A stretch of DNA of 64,000 nt from Carboxylicivirga caseinilyticus. Lineage in GTDB: Bacteria > Bacteroidota > Bacteroidia > Bacteroidales > Marinilabiliaceae. This document shows, one piece after another, positions 28,729 to 38,098 of this stretch (position 1 is the stretch's first letter; each line of letters begins with the position of its first letter). The stretch covers positions 1-64,000 of the forward strand of contig JAFMVE010000012.1 in NCBI GenBank assembly GCA_025499705.1. Reading direction: 5' to 3'. Position numbers and translations under genes: made by a program. Under the pieces are notes generated by a model. It saw only the letters and a list, made by a program, of their open reading frames with translations. It was not told the DNA's origin and did not search any database.

Positions 28729-31122
28729 TCACAATTTTAATATCGTCTTATACTCTGGTATAATTTTAAATTCCTTTATTTCTAAATATTTTCCTTTTGT
28801 AAACTCCGGTACCTTATTCAGATCTTTCAGGTAGCTGTAATCGGAGTACATAGGATGAAAGACAAATACCATCTGATCATCTTTCAATTCCGAAGCAAAG
28901 CTTTTTAAGCTGAGTTCCCATGTACGGTTGTGGTAGAAATGATCGGTTATCATCTTGCCGTTGATAAAAGCAAGACCTCGGTCACCAATATAATCTATAT
29001 CAACAAAAACATCATTAAGGTTAGAGATGTCGGATTGTAGTTGTAATGTATATTTTCGCGAAGTTGCTTTTTCAATAACTACTTTGGGCTTAACTTCAAT
29101 AAATTTAATGGTGTATGAGTCAAATCCTTTATAAATAGTTTTACCTTTTTTAATGTTTGCTGATGAAGATGCTAAATCACTCTTTTGATTAGGGAAGATG
29201 TGAATTTCATTTTCCGTTTCTCGTGTAATGAATTGAAATTCATCTGTATCTTCCAGAATTAAAGCCTCTGAAATATATAAGCTCTCTTTTATTTTGGTTG
29301 CGTTTACAGCCATATCTTCAGGAAGAACCAGAATGCTAGTTTCATTGGCAGTAAATGAAAAAGGAGCCGAATTTTTCGTATACACTTTTTTCATTCCACT
29401 AACTTGAGCAACACTTGCATTATTCAGTTTCGATATTTTAGTTTCGGCCGGGAAATTAATCTCAGCATCTATTCCGGTAATACTATGAAAAATATAATAA
29501 TTCATCTTCTGTTTTTTCAGGATTGTAAGCGGCTGAACAGTGGCTGATTTAATCAGTGTTTTTTCAATCTGTAGATTAAAAGGTAATATGGCACTGGTTG
29601 TTTCTGCAACGTCAAAGGTTCCTTTCGAAGGGAACGAGATGGTCTCATTTTTAGCTTGAATATTGATGTGTACATCTTCAATATTCTGCATATCGATGTG
29701 ATCCTGGAAATTGATGATAAACAGGAATCCTGAATTACCGTATGAGCGAACTGCATATCGTAATGTTTCTGTGTTATCAGCCTTGATACTAGCGTTTGTT
29801 TCGGGTAAAACCGTTTTCATCGGAGCCAGAACATCGCTGTAAGCATCTAGAAACATATGCAGCATGCGTAGATGTTTAAAATGGTAGCGCAGTTGTCCGT
29901 ATTGCCCGATAGGAGCCTGAAAATCGTAGTTGATCCGGGGTATTCCGTTTGCTTCTTCATTATAATATTTGCCATCAAACACCGGAGTCGACCCACCGTG
30001 ATACATGTAATATCCAATACCGTTGGAGCCGCTTCCAATAATGCGGGTCATCAATGGATTCACACTTCGGTAATCAACCACAGGGCGGCGAGAATATTTA
30101 ACCTGAATACCAGGACCTATCTCAGCTGAGATGGAAGGGTAGAGGTCGGTATCGTAGCTTACCGGGCTGTAATCCGGATTTTTTCTGATGTCTTTAAAAA
30201 GATAAAAGCCTGACGGACGAGGATCAGACCAGAAAGGATAGGCATAACCTGCCGTAACCGGTAAGCTACCTTTTTCAACAATGGTGGCATTGCCCCAGCC
30301 TGTTGCAGTATAAATAGGTGTATCCAGCCCATTTTTCTTAGCCAGTTCTTTCAGTTTCGCCATATGTTGTTTACCGCATTCCGACCATGGATTAACGCCA
30401 TCGGTAACGGTGATTTGAGTGTGCGAAAAAGCAGCTTCACGATCAGGAACCGTACCGTCTTTTTTGCTTCCCGGATACATAAATTCCCACGGTGCCGATG
30501 AGTGCTGATATTCGTTTTCGAGCTGAATGCCAATTACCGGACCGCCGTCTTTATACAAAAGACCGGCTGTTTGATTGCCAATCTCTCCATACAAACGGTC
30601 TACGTATCCCAGATACTCAGGAGCGTTGCTTCTTACTTCAAATGTTCTTCCGTAGAGCCAGTCGGGCAATCCTCCGTTACGCATTTCACCGTGACAGAAC
30701 GGACCCACACGAACAATGGCATACAGCTGATGTTTTTCAATAAGCTCAAGAAACTTTTTCAGGTTCAGGTCACCGCTCCAGTCAAAAATGCCTTCTTCAC
30801 GTTCGTGAAGATTCCAGAATACATAAGTGGCTATGGTGTTAATGCCTCCGGCTTTCATCTTTAGTATTTCATCTTCCCAGTATTTCTCATCAAAACGGGC
30901 ATAGTGAAACTCTCCAATAATCGGGAAGAAAGGTTTACCGTTTTTCTCGATATAATAACTGTTAACAGTAATTTCTTCTCCGGCAGGATTAGAACCACCC
31001 AGATCGAGATGGTCTCGGATAATTTCCTGCTCTGGCTGATCAATATTGATGGTATAAGTGGTTTGAGCTTCTATGCCTGATATCAGAAAAACTCCCAGTA
31101 TAAATGTTGTTATCTTTTTCAT
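28729..31122 (-). CDS. GH35 beta-galactosidase
   Basis: 797-residue exported beta-galactosidase. A signal peptide ends near residue 19 (GIEAQ). The TIM barrel (about 55-370) contains the GH35 signatures GEFHYARFDEKYWEDEILKM, TYVFWNLHE and RVGPFCHGEMRNGGLPDWL; the acid/base is Glu 204 in IQLENEYQ and the nucleophile is Glu 334 in ISAEIGPG. A beta-sandwich C-terminal half (about 420-790) follows. The first half of the gene is clearly richer in G+C than the neighbouring PUL (32 of 60 bases at 30241-30300). It runs opposite to the flanking glycan genes and shares its strand with the GH2 gene 329 bp upstream. Confidence 0.93.
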   Translation of the reverse strand: MKKITTFILGVFLISGIEAQTTYTINIDQPEQEIIRDHLDLGGSNPAGEEITVNSYYIEKNGKPFFPIIGEFHYARFDEKYWEDEILKMKAGGINTIATYVFWNLHEREEGIFDWSGDLNLKKFLELIEKHQLYAIVRVGPFCHGEMRNGGLPDWLYGRTFEVRSNAPEYLGYVDRLYGEIGNQTAGLLYKDGGPVIGIQLENEYQHSSAPWEFMYPGSKKDGTVPDREAAFSHTQITVTDGVNPWSECGKQHMAKLKELAKKNGLDTPIYTATGWGNATIVEKGSLPVTAGYAYPFWSDPRPSGFYLFKDIRKNPDYSPVSYDTDLYPSISAEIGPGIQVKYSRRPVVDYRSVNPLMTRIIGSGSNGIGYYMYHGGSTPVFDGKYYNEEANGIPRINYDFQAPIGQYGQLRYHFKHLRMLHMFLDAYSDVLAPMKTVLPETNASIKADNTETLRYAVRSYGNSGFLFIINFQDHIDMQNIEDVHINIQAKNETISFPSKGTFDVAETTSAILPFNLQIEKTLIKSATVQPLTILKKQKMNYYIFHSITGIDAEINFPAETKISKLNNASVAQVSGMKKVYTKNSAPFSFTANETSILVLPEDMAVNATKIKESLYISEALILEDTDEFQFITRETENEIHIFPNQKSDLASSSANIKKGKTIYKGFDSYTIKFIEVKPKVVIEKATSRKYTLQLQSDISNLNDVFVDIDYIGDRGLAFINGKMITDHFYHNRTWELSLKSFASELKDDQMVFVFHPMYSDYSYLKDLNKVPEFTKGKYLEIKEFKIIPEYKTILKL

Positions 31123-31451
31123 ATTTTATAGTTCTTGGTGTTGATATGCTCGTGTCTCCCGGCCTCAAAAAAAATGATTATTGAGATGCCGTATAACTTT
31201 AATAAGACCGGGAAGCTGAGAACTTGTTCGAAGATCACCCGGCCGCATTTAAGTTCTACAATAATCAGGAATCATTCTTTTTGCAGCCTTGATTTTCTTT
31301 GTTTCGTTTCTTGCATCAAGGTAAGAATTGAAAATCGTGAATTCCATTGAAAAACAAACAATGGATGAACAAATGAAAAGCCCATCGGCTTGAGATAAAT
31401 TAACTTATGCAATTTCATAACACATATCCAATTTATCTTCATAAAGATTAA
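31123..31451 (-). other. Structured intergenic region between GH2 and GH35
   Basis: No gene or clear promoter in this 329-bp gap. It holds three short complementary G+C blocks: CCCGG at 31158-31162, CCGGG at 31208-31212 and CCCGG at 31238-31242. The middle block could pair with either neighbour, giving two mutually exclusive hairpins. There is also a 7-bp inverted repeat CCTTGAT / ATCAAGG near 31287-31322. No U-tract was recognised. Confidence 0.3.
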
Positions 31452-34295
31452 TTATGGATCTTCCCGTACATATGATTTCCACCCTTCCCGTTCTTTCTTC
31501 TCAAAAAGCTCTTCCACAACTTCATATTTAATATCAGAAGCAGGAGAAAACTGATCGGATGTCATATAGTAGAGTATGCTTTGCTTCAACTGACGAGCCA
31601 CAGGTCTTTCATCCATATTATCTGACAGATCAATGCTGCAAACCATCAACTTTCCTTTGCTGACTTTCGCTTCAAAAAGCATGGCCAATCTGCGATTCAT
31701 AAACCATGTATCGATGGGTTGAATCAACGGACGAAAATCTTCAGGGAAATATTCCAGATTTATGGTCTGTTGCAGGTTATCAATTTCCCACCACTGCATA
31801 TCGCTGTAATAATCCGTCGGGAAATCGTTAAACACAGGATGTTCATTTTGAATTAATATTCCTGTTGTATGTGGCGGACGCATCCGAAACCACGATGTAT
31901 TCCAGAAAACAGGAGTGTGATGCTGAACCACATCTTTACCGTTTTCAACTTTACCTGCAACCAGAAGAAGCACCGATTTGCCTTCATCCAAAGCCTGTTT
32001 TGTTATTGCGTTAATCTGATCTGTAATAATCAGACCATCCGTTTTAATTTCAGGTTGAGATTCCGGATAAACCCATATATTCCATTGGTTTTCATATTCG
32101 CCGACAGATACAGCCAGCGTCAGCTGTTCGGCTTTTTTAGCAAAAGTTAGAGGAACTTCAATGTTACCAACCGGATTGTTATGACCAATTGCTATAGTTG
32201 AGGTATTAAAGCTTCCTTCTTTTACTACAGTAACTGAATCTCTTAGTAATTTCCATTTTACAGACTCATTCTTGATGATATTACCACTGAAATTTGCAAT
32301 CTCGATAGCTGCTTTCAGGTTTTCGTTTGATTCGAAAGTGAATTTCGGTAGTCGGGCCAGTGGAACCACCTTGTTACAGAAGGCCGAAAACTCTTTGTCT
32401 GTGATATAACCCTTCTCATCCCAGAAAGCATCCAAAACACCTACCAACGCTGTTCCCTGTCCGCTGAAATCGTTTAATGATAATAACTGGAAACCTGCCA
32501 GATTGGGTGTTCGCATGGTTGCTTCAATCTCCTGTTTGTAGCACGATGCCTGCATCTTACCCGATGCCATCAGAAAATCGTCAGCTAAATCAGCCATATG
32601 ATGATCGGCCAGATCTTCCTGAAACAGCTCAAAGTTTTTGGCTTTCAGTGAACCAGTGTATTTTTCAATCTCACTAAAATTGGGGAATACACACCATTGT
32701 CCCATTTCAAATGTAACATAGGGGCGTTCCTGATTTTCGGTTTTATCGCGGTAATCAAATTCCGATTCGGGTTGCTTGGTTGTCCACTCCAAACCTCGTG
32801 GAGGAGAACGAACAATAAAATCACTGTTATCTATAATTGCCCAGCTTCGACCGGTTGAAGCTCCTGTAAATACCCTTTGAGGATCGTATTTGCGAAAATG
32901 ATCAACCCAGTTTTCGAGATAAGGCACATATTTACCCGATGGCTCGTTGCCGTATGCCATCATACAAAATGACGGATGGTTACCGTAAGTGTCGATGATG
33001 CGTTTAGTTTCGTCCATCAGGTATTGATCAACGGGTTTGCCATAGCCCAGCGAAGTGGAATATTTTGCCCAGCTCGGACCTTCCACTTGCAAGTAAAAGC
33101 CGGCTCTGTCAGCCGACTTAAAAGCTGCTTCGGGTGGGCAATAGGAATGGAAACGCATATGATTCAAACCAAACGACAGACAGATTTCGAAGATTCGATC
33201 CCATTCAGCTTCATCTGTTGGTGGATAACCTGTTAGCGGAAACACGCAGCACTCAGTGGTTCCTCTTAAAAACAGTGGAATACCATTTATCTCAAAATGC
33301 TTATCATTTACATTGAATTCCCTCATTCCGAATGATGAGTTATATGAATCAACCAATCTGGATGCATCTGATAATTGTACAGTTAGTTCATAGATATTTG
33401 GAGAGAATTCGCTCCATGTTTTGAAATCATCACCCATTGGAATGTTGTAAATCAACGTATCTTTTGAATCCTTAAAATCTTTAATTATTGCAGGTAAGTT
33501 ATGATTGTGATTCAATCCTTTCACCTCAAAGGTAAGTTTGCCATCTGGTAGAGTAGAGGATAGGATTACCTCTGCTTTTACTGATTTTCCTTTTAGATCG
33601 GGAGTGATCTTCAATTGCTGAATTCGAACATCTGATTTTGGAAACATTTTCATGTCTCCGACCATTCCGTTCCAGTTGCCCTGAGTATGATCAGAGATAC
33701 TGTGAGAATTTATACCCGGATCAATATCCCGAATGGCATTATCAACCAACACAGTAATACGATGCTTTCCTTCCGTAATAATCTCTGCAGGAATTACAAA
33801 CTGATGAGGTACTGATAAACTGTTATTTGTCCCAATCATTTCATCTTCAAACCAGACTGTTGTTTGCCAGTGAGGGCGTTCGAGATAAACAACCACATCT
33901 TTGCCTTTCCAGATTGAAGGTATATCTACTTCTTTCTGATACCATACCATTCCTACATAATGTTTATTGGGTGTTAACCAGAACGGAAACTTTACATTAC
34001 CGGCTTGTCGGTATTTCTCCATTGCCGGATTGAAATACCACGAGCTGTCATAAATACTTCCTGTCCAGTTGGTATGTAAATCAGGTTCATGACCTATACC
34101 GTAATCGCGAAGTGCTCCAGGTAGCATTATCGTTTCCGTAAATTCATCACTAAACCAACGATTATCTTTGCCAATCTCCTGTTCGTCTAATCTGTATTTC
34201 CATTCACCAGATAGATCAATAGTAGTTAGCAGGTTGCGATGACAGCTGAAAAATACAGTTATTATTAGAATAAATAGGATAGCCTGTTTTTTCAT
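31452..34295 (-). CDS. GH2-family beta-glycosidase lipoprotein
   Basis: 947-residue GH2 enzyme (beta-galactosidase, glucuronidase or related). The N-terminus is a lipoprotein signal (MKKQAILFILIITVFFSC). A sugar-binding jelly-roll (about 25-220) and an immunoglobulin-like domain (about 225-325) lead into the TIM barrel. The acid/base is Glu 451 in YGNEPSG and the nucleophile is Glu 530 in YVTFEMGQW. Beyond the barrel about 280 further residues include a Rossmann-like stretch (QALDEGKSVLLLVAG, HPVFNDFPTD, GKLMVCSIDL), which is unusual for a short GH2. The DNA is richer in G+C than the neighbouring PUL. It is divergent from GH115 across a 469-bp AT-rich region. Confidence 0.88.
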   Translation of the reverse strand: MKKQAILFILIITVFFSCHRNLLTTIDLSGEWKYRLDEQEIGKDNRWFSDEFTETIMLPGALRDYGIGHEPDLHTNWTGSIYDSSWYFNPAMEKYRQAGNVKFPFWLTPNKHYVGMVWYQKEVDIPSIWKGKDVVVYLERPHWQTTVWFEDEMIGTNNSLSVPHQFVIPAEIITEGKHRITVLVDNAIRDIDPGINSHSISDHTQGNWNGMVGDMKMFPKSDVRIQQLKITPDLKGKSVKAEVILSSTLPDGKLTFEVKGLNHNHNLPAIIKDFKDSKDTLIYNIPMGDDFKTWSEFSPNIYELTVQLSDASRLVDSYNSSFGMREFNVNDKHFEINGIPLFLRGTTECCVFPLTGYPPTDEAEWDRIFEICLSFGLNHMRFHSYCPPEAAFKSADRAGFYLQVEGPSWAKYSTSLGYGKPVDQYLMDETKRIIDTYGNHPSFCMMAYGNEPSGKYVPYLENWVDHFRKYDPQRVFTGASTGRSWAIIDNSDFIVRSPPRGLEWTTKQPESEFDYRDKTENQERPYVTFEMGQWCVFPNFSEIEKYTGSLKAKNFELFQEDLADHHMADLADDFLMASGKMQASCYKQEIEATMRTPNLAGFQLLSLNDFSGQGTALVGVLDAFWDEKGYITDKEFSAFCNKVVPLARLPKFTFESNENLKAAIEIANFSGNIIKNESVKWKLLRDSVTVVKEGSFNTSTIAIGHNNPVGNIEVPLTFAKKAEQLTLAVSVGEYENQWNIWVYPESQPEIKTDGLIITDQINAITKQALDEGKSVLLLVAGKVENGKDVVQHHTPVFWNTSWFRMRPPHTTGILIQNEHPVFNDFPTDYYSDMQWWEIDNLQQTINLEYFPEDFRPLIQPIDTWFMNRRLAMLFEAKVSKGKLMVCSIDLSDNMDERPVARQLKQSILYYMTSDQFSPASDIKYEVVEELFEKKEREGWKSYVREDP

Positions 34296-34357
34296 AAAGT
34301 AGAAGTTTTTATTACTGGATTTAGCGACAGCAATATAAATGATTATGGCCTATTCAA

Positions 34358-34499
34358 ATATGGAATTTTTGATATAAGAATGGAATATTATATTTCATTA
34401 TATTGTAGATATAGATATATCAATAATAATTCATTTTAACTAGTATGTACGATATAATTACATATGAATTTTGGATATAGGAAATGAATTATATTTTTG
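34358..34499. repeat. Two imperfect 38-bp direct repeats in the GH2/GH115 divergent region
   Basis: 34358-34396 and 34462-34499 align with about 80 percent identity (ATATGGAATTTTTGATATA versus ATATGAATTTTGGATATA, continuing through a TATATTT block). Their starts are 104 bp apart, about ten helical turns. The first copy contains an imperfect palindrome at 34380-34398 (ATGGAATAT-T-ATATTTCAT). They lie between two divergent glycosidase genes, so they could be operator sites. Nothing else is seen in 34296-34764 apart from a candidate -7 element. Confidence 0.45.
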
Positions 34500-34528
34500 C
34501 TCAAATAATAAATAAACAAATATTAACA

Positions 34529-34536
34529 TAAATTTG
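34529..34536 (+). promoter_or_regulatory. Candidate -7 element for GH115
   Basis: TAAATTTG matches TAnnTTTG and lies 30 bp after the second direct repeat. There is no -33 element at the right spacing, and the leader would be about 220 nt, so confidence is low. Confidence 0.3.
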
Positions 34537-34764
34537 AAAGCAGAGTGAGTCCCTTTTTATCTGATTTTATCTTTGATAAGAACTTTCCAATTGAGGTTTT
34601 AAAAAGGTTATAATGAATTTTAATATCTAGTTACATGATGCATTGATTTTTGATGTTTGTCATGTCGGCCAATAGGATGTTTTTGATAAAGTGTTATTAC
34701 ATACTTACCTTTATGTTGGTTTATTCACAAGTTTTTATTGAATCCCCCAAAAAGCAAAAATAAG

Positions 34765-37113
34765 ATGAAGAAGATAGTTGCATATCTGGTTATGTTGATG
34801 CTGCCATTAAATTCATGGGCAGATATCACTTTTGAACAAGGGAAACGGGCAGGAATTGTATTTAATTGTAGTGAAGAAAAGGTGGTTCATTCTGCCGTGG
34901 AGATGTTTCAACATGATTATGCACAAGTCTTTGGTTCTGATATTGAACTGTCGACAAAAAAAGGTAGTGTTATTTTGGGTACATACGGGGTTAATACCTT
35001 ACTCAATAAATATTTGTCAGATGAAGATGTAAAGCAATTATCTGGTCACGAAGAGGCGTTTTTGTTAAAGGTTGAGAAAAATAAACTGATTATTGCAGGT
35101 AGTGATAAAAGAGGTACTGCATATGGCATTCTTGAACTGTCAAGAATGATGGGTGTTTCACCTTGGGTGTGGTGGGCCGATTCTCCAATTGAGAAAAAAG
35201 ATCAATTTACTTTGCCGGATGGATTTCGTGATTTCCAATTTCCTTCTGTTGCACGAAGAGGAATCTTCATCAACGACGAAGACTGGGGACTTACTCCATG
35301 GGCTAATCAGACCTATGAACCTTCAGATGTAAAAGGAAGAATAGGTCCGGAAACCCACTCCCGTATATTTGAATTATTATTGCGCCTTCGTGCCAATACT
35401 TATTGGCCTGCTATGCACAGCTGTTCTGAGGCGTTTTATTTAACTCCCGGAAATAAAGAAGTAGCGGATAAATATGGAATATTTGTAGGTACTTCTCACT
35501 GTGAACCAATGGTTTGTAATGCCAATGCCGAATGGCATGAACGAGGTGAAGGAAGATATAATTACCTAACCAATAAAGAGAAGGTTCTGAGCTTTTGGGA
35601 GGAACGCGTTACTGAGTTAGCCGGTTCTGATAATATTTATACCCTAGGTATGAGGGGTGTTCATGATGGACCAATGGAAGGAGCTAAAACAGCTGAAGAA
35701 CAAAAAGAAGCACTGGTTCATGTGATTAAAGACCAACGAGATATGCTGGCTCGTATTGTTAACCAGGACATGACGAAGATATCACAGGTCTTCATTCCTT
35801 ATAAAGAAGTACTGGAAGCCTATAAATTAGGACTTAAGATACCAGATGATGTGACATTGATGTGGACAGATGATAATTATGGCTACATAAAGCATTTCCC
35901 GGATAGTATTGAAAGAGCTCGTTCAGGTGGTAATGGAATCTATTACCATGTTTCATACTGGGGGCGTCCGCACGATTATTTATGGATTTCAACCAACCAT
36001 CCTGCTCAAATATATAACCAGATGAAACTTGCCTATGATAAGGGAGTTAGAGAAATGTGGGTGGTGAATGTAGGCGATATCAAACCCGCTGAGTATCTAA
36101 TTGAGTTTTTCCTTGATATGGCCTGGAATATCGACAATATAGAAAATAATGTAGAAGGTATTAAAAAGCATTTGTATAATTTTTACTCACGTGAATTTGG
36201 TGATGAAGTAGCCCGGGAATTGGTTCCTGTAATTGCTGAATATTACCGCCTGGCATATATTCGAAAACCAGAATATATGGGAAATACACGTGTGGAAGAA
36301 CGGGATCTTAAATATCAGGTTATTTCTGATCTGCTATGGAGTGAATCATATATCCGAACCCGAATTGATCAATATGAAACCATTGAAGAAAAGGTAAATG
36401 ATTTGGGCGCAAAGATACCTGCCGAAAAAACATTCTCCTGGTTTCAACTGGTTAAGTATCCGGTATCAGGTGCAGCTGAAATGAACAAAAAACAGCTTTA
36501 CGGTCAATTAGCCCGTCATGGTAAAGCAGATTGGCAATTGAGCGATAATGCATTTGAAGAAATTGTATCATTAACTCAGGAGTATAACAGCCTGAATAAC
36601 GGTAAATGGAACAGGATGATGACATATAATCCTCGTAATTTACCAGTGTTTAATAAAGTTCCACGTAGCGAAGCAACCAAACCGATGGTTGAAGAAAAAT
36701 CTGTACTCGCTAAATTTAATGGTATTGACTTTGACTCATTTAAAGGCGATAAGCCTGTTGAAGTTGGTTTGGGCTATGAAAATGGTGCAATAAGTTTGGC
36801 AAAAGCCAGTTCAGTGATGTTTAATTTTGAGGCAACTGACTTGGATACGATTAAAATTCAGGTTACATTGGCTCCGTATCATCCGGTAGAAGGTGAGAAA
36901 CTAAGATATTCTATATCAGTTAACGATGAAGAAGAGCAAATTATCGACTATCGTACGAAAGGTCGCAGTGAGGAATGGAAATTAAATGTTCTCCGCAATC
37001 AAGCCATTAGACAGACTGTTCATTCATTGAAAGGTAAAGGAATACAAACAGTGACGATAAAAGCTGTGGATGAAGGAGTAGTAATAGACCAGATATTAAT
37101 ATTTGAAGAATAG
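34765..37113 (+). CDS. GH115 alpha-glucuronidase
   Basis: 782-residue exported enzyme of the GH115 family, which removes (4-O-methyl-)glucuronic acid from xylan or arabinogalactan side chains. The ATG at 34765 begins the signal peptide (MKKIVAYLVMLMLPLNSWAD); a TTG nine codons upstream is unlikely. Family signatures: GVSPWVWWADSP, RRGIFINDEDWGL, RLRANTYWPAMHSCSEAF, GTSHCEPM, LMWTDDNYGY and YHVSYWGRPHDYLWIS. The C-terminal beta-domain (about 630-780) is present, so the protein is full length. It is followed 56 bp later by an SGNH esterase, likely in the same transcript. It points to uronic-acid decorations on the target glycan. Confidence 0.94.
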   Translation: MKKIVAYLVMLMLPLNSWADITFEQGKRAGIVFNCSEEKVVHSAVEMFQHDYAQVFGSDIELSTKKGSVILGTYGVNTLLNKYLSDEDVKQLSGHEEAFLLKVEKNKLIIAGSDKRGTAYGILELSRMMGVSPWVWWADSPIEKKDQFTLPDGFRDFQFPSVARRGIFINDEDWGLTPWANQTYEPSDVKGRIGPETHSRIFELLLRLRANTYWPAMHSCSEAFYLTPGNKEVADKYGIFVGTSHCEPMVCNANAEWHERGEGRYNYLTNKEKVLSFWEERVTELAGSDNIYTLGMRGVHDGPMEGAKTAEEQKEALVHVIKDQRDMLARIVNQDMTKISQVFIPYKEVLEAYKLGLKIPDDVTLMWTDDNYGYIKHFPDSIERARSGGNGIYYHVSYWGRPHDYLWISTNHPAQIYNQMKLAYDKGVREMWVVNVGDIKPAEYLIEFFLDMAWNIDNIENNVEGIKKHLYNFYSREFGDEVARELVPVIAEYYRLAYIRKPEYMGNTRVEERDLKYQVISDLLWSESYIRTRIDQYETIEEKVNDLGAKIPAEKTFSWFQLVKYPVSGAAEMNKKQLYGQLARHGKADWQLSDNAFEEIVSLTQEYNSLNNGKWNRMMTYNPRNLPVFNKVPRSEATKPMVEEKSVLAKFNGIDFDSFKGDKPVEVGLGYENGAISLAKASSVMFNFEATDLDTIKIQVTLAPYHPVEGEKLRYSISVNDEEEQIIDYRTKGRSEEWKLNVLRNQAIRQTVHSLKGKGIQTVTIKAVDEGVVIDQILIFEE

Positions 37114-37169
37114 ATTAGCCTGCTTTTTATCTGATGCTTGTAGGAATGATACATCAAACAAAAGACAGA

Positions 37170-37925
37170 ATGAAAAAGACTCTTACTCTATTTATTTCTC
37201 TTCTATTTAGTGTGTTATCCTACGGGCAATCAAACGAATTAACCGATAAGGAAAAGTTAAAGTTATATCCCGACAAAGAAAAAGTTTCACCTTTTCATAA
37301 CGACTGGACTCAAAATAATTATCCTAAACGGATTGATTTATTCCGAGATAATCCACTGGAGAAAGGTGATATTGTTTTTATTGGTAACAGCATAACTCAG
37401 CAAGGAGCTGACTGGAGTGAAAAATTTGGAATTGCCCATATTCGTAACCGTGGAATTGCCGGAGATGTTACCGATGGTGTTTTGATGCGTCTTGATGAGG
37501 TTGTATTTTTCCAACCCAAAGCTGTTTTTATTCTTATTGGAATCAATGATCTGTTTAGTTTGCATTATGAGGATGGTGACAAACGTTTTAGTTACAAAAA
37601 GTTGGTTCCGTCAACCAAGTATGTTGCTAATAACATCGTTAAAATTGCCAGAATCATACAACGTAAATCACCAAATACAAAAATTTTTGTACGTACGGTA
37701 TTACCAACCCGAAGAGACTTTTTAAAAGATGATATTGTATCCCTCAATGAACTGATTCGAAAAAATGAGTCGAGAGGATATTATACACTTATTGATCTCT
37801 ATCATCAGTTTGTCGATGATAATGGAGATATGATGAAAGAGCTCACAAAAGATGGTGTTCATTTGAACGAGGATGGTTATGAAAATTGGGTAAAATTTGA
37901 AAAATTGATACTTGAAAGTCTTTAA
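37170..37925 (+). CDS. SGNH/GDSL-family esterase
   Basis: 251-residue exported hydrolase, paralogous in type to the one at 27949. The start at 37170 gives the signal peptide MKKTLTLFISLLFSVLSYGQ; an upstream ATG at 37134 is possible but adds a poor leader. Blocks: FIGNSITQQGADW (catalytic Ser), NRGIAGDVTDGVL (oxyanion Gly), LIGINDLF (Asn) and DGVHLNEDGY (Asp and His). It resembles the platelet-activating-factor acetylhydrolase-like branch. It is probably co-transcribed with GH115 and would remove acyl groups from the same polymer (inference). Confidence 0.88.
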   Translation: MKKTLTLFISLLFSVLSYGQSNELTDKEKLKLYPDKEKVSPFHNDWTQNNYPKRIDLFRDNPLEKGDIVFIGNSITQQGADWSEKFGIAHIRNRGIAGDVTDGVLMRLDEVVFFQPKAVFILIGINDLFSLHYEDGDKRFSYKKLVPSTKYVANNIVKIARIIQRKSPNTKIFVRTVLPTRRDFLKDDIVSLNELIRKNESRGYYTLIDLYHQFVDDNGDMMKELTKDGVHLNEDGYENWVKFEKLILESL

Positions 37926-38098
37926 TAGTACTAGATTAGGTTATCTGCTAATTAGAATTCCTGAAGTAATAATTCCTTGAATTTTTGATAGTTTACTAAT
38001 CCAAAATTCTTGACTGGAAGAGATTTAATATCGATTCGTCTGTTTGTATCATAAATCTTTTGTATTTTAAGTTAGCTTTTACTTCTTAATTGAGACTT

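Noticed and set aside
30502-30864. 120-codon open reading on the plus strand inside GH35
   Set aside because: It is antisense to conserved catalytic sequence of GH35 and its translation has no domain or signal.
31135-31350. 71-codon plus-strand reading in the GH2/GH35 gap
   Set aside because: No recognisable motif, no promoter, and it lies in structured untranslated sequence.
34550-34600. Single AGAAC box before GH115 as an HTCS site
   Set aside because: There is no second box 21 bp away and the GGTT is at the wrong distance.
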